A stretch of DNA of 64,000 nt, taken from positions 53,002 to 117,001 of the forward strand of contig JAYFPE010000013.1 of assembly GCA_034928145.1 (NCBI GenBank), in the 5' to 3' direction. The notes under the pieces were generated by a model. It was not told the DNA's origin. It did not search any database and saw nothing but the letters and a program-made list of their open reading frames with translations. The stretch comes from Pelethousia sp034928145. Lineage in GTDB: Bacteria > Bacillota > Clostridia > Christensenellales > CAG-138. A program made the position numbers and the translations under genes. Within the stretch, counting starts at the first letter, position 1, and every line of letters starts with the position of its first letter. Shown piece by piece: positions 60,524 through 64,000 of the stretch.

Positions 60524-61666
60524 TTATCTGCCCGCCCTGTATGCCGCCTGCACGCAGGCTTGGTGGCGGGGGCATTCCTTGCTGGTCTCATGCACCTTGG
60601 AGCCCAAGAGATGCACGCAGAAGTGGCCGTCGAAGTTGTTGCTCTTGGTCGGATCCGCCATGTGCGGCATGCAGTGCATGCTGGCGGCCACGGTCTTGCC
60701 GCCGTAGGTGACCCAGATAGCCCGGCGGTCCCAGCTCCACTTGCCGCCCGCGATGCGCTTCATAATGGCGGTATCATTGGCGGTGATGGGCTCGCTGTCC
60801 GCGTGATACCAGCCGCCAAAGCGACGGGCGCGGAAGCTGAGGCCGGTCTTTACATCCGTGATGGTGAACTTGGCCCCCTTATGCAGCCAATCCGAACCGC
60901 CCTTGAACCAATTGAGCAGGATCACCGTGCCTTTGAGTTGGGTGTAGGTGGCGGTCTCCTTTTTGAGCTTATTGGTACTGTCGTAAATGGAATTGAGGGT
61001 CTCCGCGCCGGCCACGCCGTCCGCGCTGCCAAGCCCGGCGGCTTGCTGATATTCCACCACGGCCTTGCGGGTGGCGCTCGAATAGGTGCCGGTCAGCGCA
61101 TCGTTGCCGAGGAAGCCGCGGCGGTTCAGCTCCTTTTGCAGCTTTTCCACCTCTTCGCCTTCCATGCCCTGCTTGAGCATGCTGGCCGAGGCCATGGAAG
61201 CGGTGGTCATGGTTAAATGCTTACGGTGCACATAGCCGGCCTGGTCGCTGGCGCTGACGAAGTACCATTCGCCCACGATGCGCTTGACGCGCACGCCCTG
61301 GCCCGCGACCAGCGGCTGCACGACATAGGTGTTCTCATCCGGCCCGCCGCGAAGGGCCGCCCCATCATCCAGCACATAGGCGCCGCGGCTGCCGCCGCTT
61401 TGAATAAAAATATAGTCCTGCCGCACATAGCCCACGGTTTCATCCGGCAGCATCACCCGGTACCAGCCGCCCGATTGTGCCAGAACCTCCGCCTCGCTTC
61501 CGAGAGAAAGTTCCCTGAGGGCATTGGAATCCTTGTCCGCGCGCTCCCTAAGCTTTACGCCCTCGGCGGTGATGGTGCCGGATTCCGCATTGGCCAGGGC
61601 CGGAGCCAGCAGCGAAATGGCCGCCAGGGCAATGACCGCCAGGCGGCGCAGGATCGGTATATGCAT
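60524..61666 (-). CDS. Secreted SH3/peptidoglycan-binding protein with a His/Cys-rich C-terminal domain
   Basis: A 380-residue exported protein. A signal peptide (about 1-27) is followed by two SH3b domains (about 31-90 and 95-152), a PG_binding_1 domain (about 165-230, GMEGEEVEKLQKELNRRGFL) and a C-terminal domain (about 245-380) of a clostridial type. The latter has SMHCMPHMADPT and NNFDGHFCVHLLGSKVH; the H-F-C-V-H at 348-352 loosely recalls the SHGC active site of L,D-transpeptidases, but I would not assign that. It follows the PBP gene closely, so a cell-wall role is likely. Confidence 0.82.
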   Translation of the reverse strand: MHIPILRRLAVIALAAISLLAPALANAESGTITAEGVKLRERADKDSNALRELSLGSEAEVLAQSGGWYRVMLPDETVGYVRQDYIFIQSGGSRGAYVLDDGAALRGGPDENTYVVQPLVAGQGVRVKRIVGEWYFVSASDQAGYVHRKHLTMTTASMASASMLKQGMEGEEVEKLQKELNRRGFLGNDALTGTYSSATRKAVVEYQQAAGLGSADGVAGAETLNSIYDSTNKLKKETATYTQLKGTVILLNWFKGGSDWLHKGAKFTITDVKTGLSFRARRFGGWYHADSEPITANDTAIMKRIAGGKWSWDRRAIWVTYGGKTVAASMHCMPHMADPTKSNNFDGHFCVHLLGSKVHETSKECPRHQACVQAAYRAGR

Positions 61667-61686
61667 AGCACTCCCCCTTTGCTTTT

Positions 61687-64000
61687 TTACGCGCCTACGG
61701 GCGGGTAGGCATCCCGTAGAGTGTTATAGGTATATTGCAGTTCCTCCACGGCGCGCAGGAGCGTGCCCGCCGCGCTGTAGTTGAGGTGGTTTTGCAACTC
61801 GTTCAGGTATTGCAGCAGCGTATTTCGATCCGGGTCCGGCAGGGTCTGCACATTGACCAGATAGTTGCTCACCTCAAAGATTAGCGAGCGGGCCTGTGTG
61901 CGCGCGGCCTCGATATCGCCTTCCCCGCCCTGCTGCATCCAAGAGGGCGTATGCACCGTACATAGGGTACCGCCCGTGCCCGCAGCCGTGCCCTCGTAGG
62001 TTTCGGAGGAGGCGTTGATGAAGAGTGCGTTGGGGATATATTGCCGAAGCAGCACCGGGTCGATGTCCGCGTACATGGAATCGTTAAAAATCAGCACCAC
62101 GCCGGCCGTGCTGTTTACCACCGGGCAATAGGCCGAGGCAGGCTGGCCGGATTCGGCGCAGATGTTGGAGACCGTGTGCATATCGCAAAAGGCTACCGGC
62201 TCCGTGCCCTCGGCGAACCAATCCGTAACAGGCAGGTGGCCCGCGCTATCCGCATAGCAGGCATCCGTGGCCAAGAGGCCGCTCACCGAGCAGACTGTAG
62301 CCTTAACCAGGCCCAGCTCCGTGGGGGATTCATCGATGATGGGCTTATCAACCAGGCCGTCGTGTATCTTCTTCATAAAGGCCTGCCATAGCGGGGCCGC
62401 ATATGCGCCGCCCGTGGGCTTGCCCTTGAGCTTATACTGGGTGTAGTAATCGTGGCCGATCCACACCGTGGCGCTGTAGTATGGCGTAAGGCCCGAGAAG
62501 CATACGCTGGAATACTCTGCGTTGGTGCCGGTTTTGCCCGCCACGGTCATGCCGCTGATCTTGGCCTTGGTGCCGGTGCCGCTGTTTACGGCGTCGGTGA
62601 GGATATCTACCAGCATATAAGCCGTGGAGCCTTTGAACACGCTGCGCTTGACCCGCACACTCTGCGCGTCAAGAATGGTTTTGCCGTTATCGTCTACCAC
62701 GCGGGTGAAGGAAAGGGGCTCAAGATATTCCCCACTGTTGCCGATGGCCCCGAAGGCCGCCGCCATCTCGATGGGGGTGATATCCGTGGTGCCCAAAGCA
62801 AGGCCGCTGCCCGTGGCGCTCACCCGGCTCTGGTCTATGCCCAGGTTGGCCAGGTATTCCGCGCCCTTGGGAATGCTCACATGCTCGAGCAGCGTGCGGG
62901 CAGCCGCTACGTTGAGCGATTGCACCACGCCCGTGCGCAGGGTGAGCGGGCCAATGTATTTTTCGCTGCCCTCGTATGGGTAGCCCTTATCGCTATCCCA
63001 CCCCTGGATGGGCGAGGGGAAGTTTTTGATGATGGTGGCCGGCGAGGCTCCCAAGTCGAGCGCCGGGCCGTATACGCCCAGGGGCTTGATGGAGGAGCCC
63101 ACCTCCATGGCGTTGGTTGCCCGGTTAGTGCCCTTTTGAATCACCGGCTCCTCCCGGCCGCCGATAATGGCCCTTAGCTCGCCCGTGCGGTAATCGAGCA
63201 CCACGGCCGCGACCTGCGGCTCGATGGTTTCGATCGTGGTGCGGTTTTCCAGCGTTTCCACGCGTACGGAGGCGGACGGATCGGACAGCTCGGGGTATTT
63301 ATCCCAGGTGCGCACGGTTTCCTGCACGGTGTTTTGGACATCCGTATCCACCGTGAGATAGATATGATAGCCGCCTGTGCGAAGCTCCGTTTCCACCGCC
63401 GCCCGGTTTGCCTTGGTATCGAGCATGTTGCGCTGGGCCAGCAGGTGCGTCACCACATCGCGCACGGCATATTCCACAAAGTAGGGCATCTGGTAAAGCT
63501 GGTTGTTGGCGGATTCCTCGATCACCGTCACGGTGTCGTTAAGGGCCGTCTCATACTGTTCCTTAGTGATGAAGCCGCCCTCGTACATGGCCAGCAGCAC
63601 TACGTTCGTGCGCCTGTCCGTTACGTACATTTGGTTATCGTTATCAAGAGAATACCGATATTGCGCCTCGGTGATGCCGCCGGAATCATAAAGTTCCTTT
63701 AACTCGTCCCGCTTGGCCTGGTTGAGGTTGCGCTTGTAGGTATTGAGGCGAGGGTTGGTATTATAGGGCTTTTGCACAAGCCCCGCCAGCATGGCGCACT
63801 CCCTGATGGTAAGCTCCTTCATCTCTTTGCCGAAATAATCCATGGCCGCGGTTTTGAAGCCATAGTTGGAGCCGCCCAGGCCCACGTCGTTCATATAGGC
63901 GGTCAATATTTGGTCTTTGGAAAACACATTCTCCAGCTCTACCGCAAGGTAGGCTTCCTTAAGCTTGCGCTTATAGCTCTGCTCGCTGGAGAGCACCTTA
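61687..64000 (-). CDS. Class A penicillin-binding protein (5' part beyond window)
   Basis: The frame is open to the right edge; at least 770 residues are present. The visible N-terminal part is the end of the glycosyltransferase domain (SSEQSYKRKLKEAYLAVELE, then TIRECAMLAGLVQKPYNTNP). The transpeptidase domain has SxxK in VGSSIKPL, SxN in VQSLNVAA and KTG in AGKTGTNAEYSS. A roughly 120-residue C-terminal extension with Cys pairs (CYADSAGHLPVTDWF, CPVVNS) follows. It polymerises and cross-links glycan strands outside the membrane (PBP1 type). The start lies beyond the window. Confidence 0.95.
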   Translation of the reverse strand, partial: KVLSSEQSYKRKLKEAYLAVELENVFSKDQILTAYMNDVGLGGSNYGFKTAAMDYFGKEMKELTIRECAMLAGLVQKPYNTNPRLNTYKRNLNQAKRDELKELYDSGGITEAQYRYSLDNDNQMYVTDRRTNVVLLAMYEGGFITKEQYETALNDTVTVIEESANNQLYQMPYFVEYAVRDVVTHLLAQRNMLDTKANRAAVETELRTGGYHIYLTVDTDVQNTVQETVRTWDKYPELSDPSASVRVETLENRTTIETIEPQVAAVVLDYRTGELRAIIGGREEPVIQKGTNRATNAMEVGSSIKPLGVYGPALDLGASPATIIKNFPSPIQGWDSDKGYPYEGSEKYIGPLTLRTGVVQSLNVAAARTLLEHVSIPKGAEYLANLGIDQSRVSATGSGLALGTTDITPIEMAAAFGAIGNSGEYLEPLSFTRVVDDNGKTILDAQSVRVKRSVFKGSTAYMLVDILTDAVNSGTGTKAKISGMTVAGKTGTNAEYSSVCFSGLTPYYSATVWIGHDYYTQYKLKGKPTGGAYAAPLWQAFMKKIHDGLVDKPIIDESPTELGLVKATVCSVSGLLATDACYADSAGHLPVTDWFAEGTEPVAFCDMHTVSNICAESGQPASAYCPVVNSTAGVVLIFNDSMYADIDPVLLRQYIPNALFINASSETYEGTAAGTGGTLCTVHTPSWMQQGGEGDIEAARTQARSLIFEVSNYLVNVQTLPDPDRNTLLQYLNELQNHLNYSAAGTLLRAVEELQYTYNTLRDAYPPVGA

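Overview
This window looks like a GC-rich chromosomal segment of a Clostridia-type Bacillota (Firmicutes). The evidence is a T-box leader on pheST, a THF riboswitch on an ECF folate S component, a bofA/yaaL pair, the mcsA-mcsB-clpC protein-quality operon, cdaA-cdaR, CUT1 sugar ABC genes and strong AGGAGG ribosome binding sites throughout. I saw no rRNA, tRNA, CRISPR array, insertion sequence or prophage. Almost all of it reads as chromosomal core, with several lineage-specific membrane and lipoprotein genes. The genus cannot be fixed from sequence reading alone.

Layout. 1-1250: pcrA helicase (cut by the left edge) and a PspC protein. 1380-10200: a beta-glucoside/cellodextrin locus. lacI, a solute-binding lipoprotein and two CUT1 permeases run leftward; a GH94 phosphorylase and a GH1 glucosidase run rightward. 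The divergent promoter region carries two copies of one operator-like sequence, each over a predicted start site. 10300-13450: a solitary solute-binding lipoprotein followed by a membrane-spanning LuxR-type regulator, with no permease beside it and a striking repeat/palindrome upstream. 13600-18660: zinc-ribbon proteins, a membrane HtrA-like protease with zinc ribbons, and three lipoproteins. 18770-23720: a MalY-type aminotransferase and pheST behind a T-box. 23750-32420: a beta-CASP nuclease, a SEC-C protein, then a leftward run glmU-like, hydrolase, membrane-anchored murF, ddl, icd. 32530-35100: CDF transporter, bofA, yaaL, folT with THF riboswitch. 35200-39520: a propeller lipoprotein, a zinc-ribbon/SH3 membrane protein and a DUF378 protein. 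39590-43460: iscS-type desulfurase, thiI, a DUF3298 lipoprotein and two small overlapping ORFs. 43560-48420: an AAA ATPase and mcsA, an amber-interrupted mcsB, and clpC, without ctsR. 48560-53060: cell-wall amidase, lipoprotein, small ORF, mrp and an HtrA/DegP protease. 53200-60100: a leftward operon of small ORF, cdaA, cdaR, FAD oxidoreductase, beta-helix lipoprotein and PQQ-like propeller. 60270-64000: DUF3006, an SH3/peptidoglycan-binding secreted protein and a class A PBP cut by the right edge.

Working together, the left third is a regulated oligosaccharide import and phosphorolysis module. The rest is dominated by envelope functions: peptidoglycan precursor ligases, amidase, PBP, c-di-AMP synthesis and surface proteases. 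Most worth a second look: the SBP/LuxR pair and its operator, the amber-stopped mcsB, the GlmU-like protein whose uridylyltransferase signatures are degraded, the MurF with a membrane domain, and the HtrA protease carrying zinc ribbons on the opposite side of the membrane.
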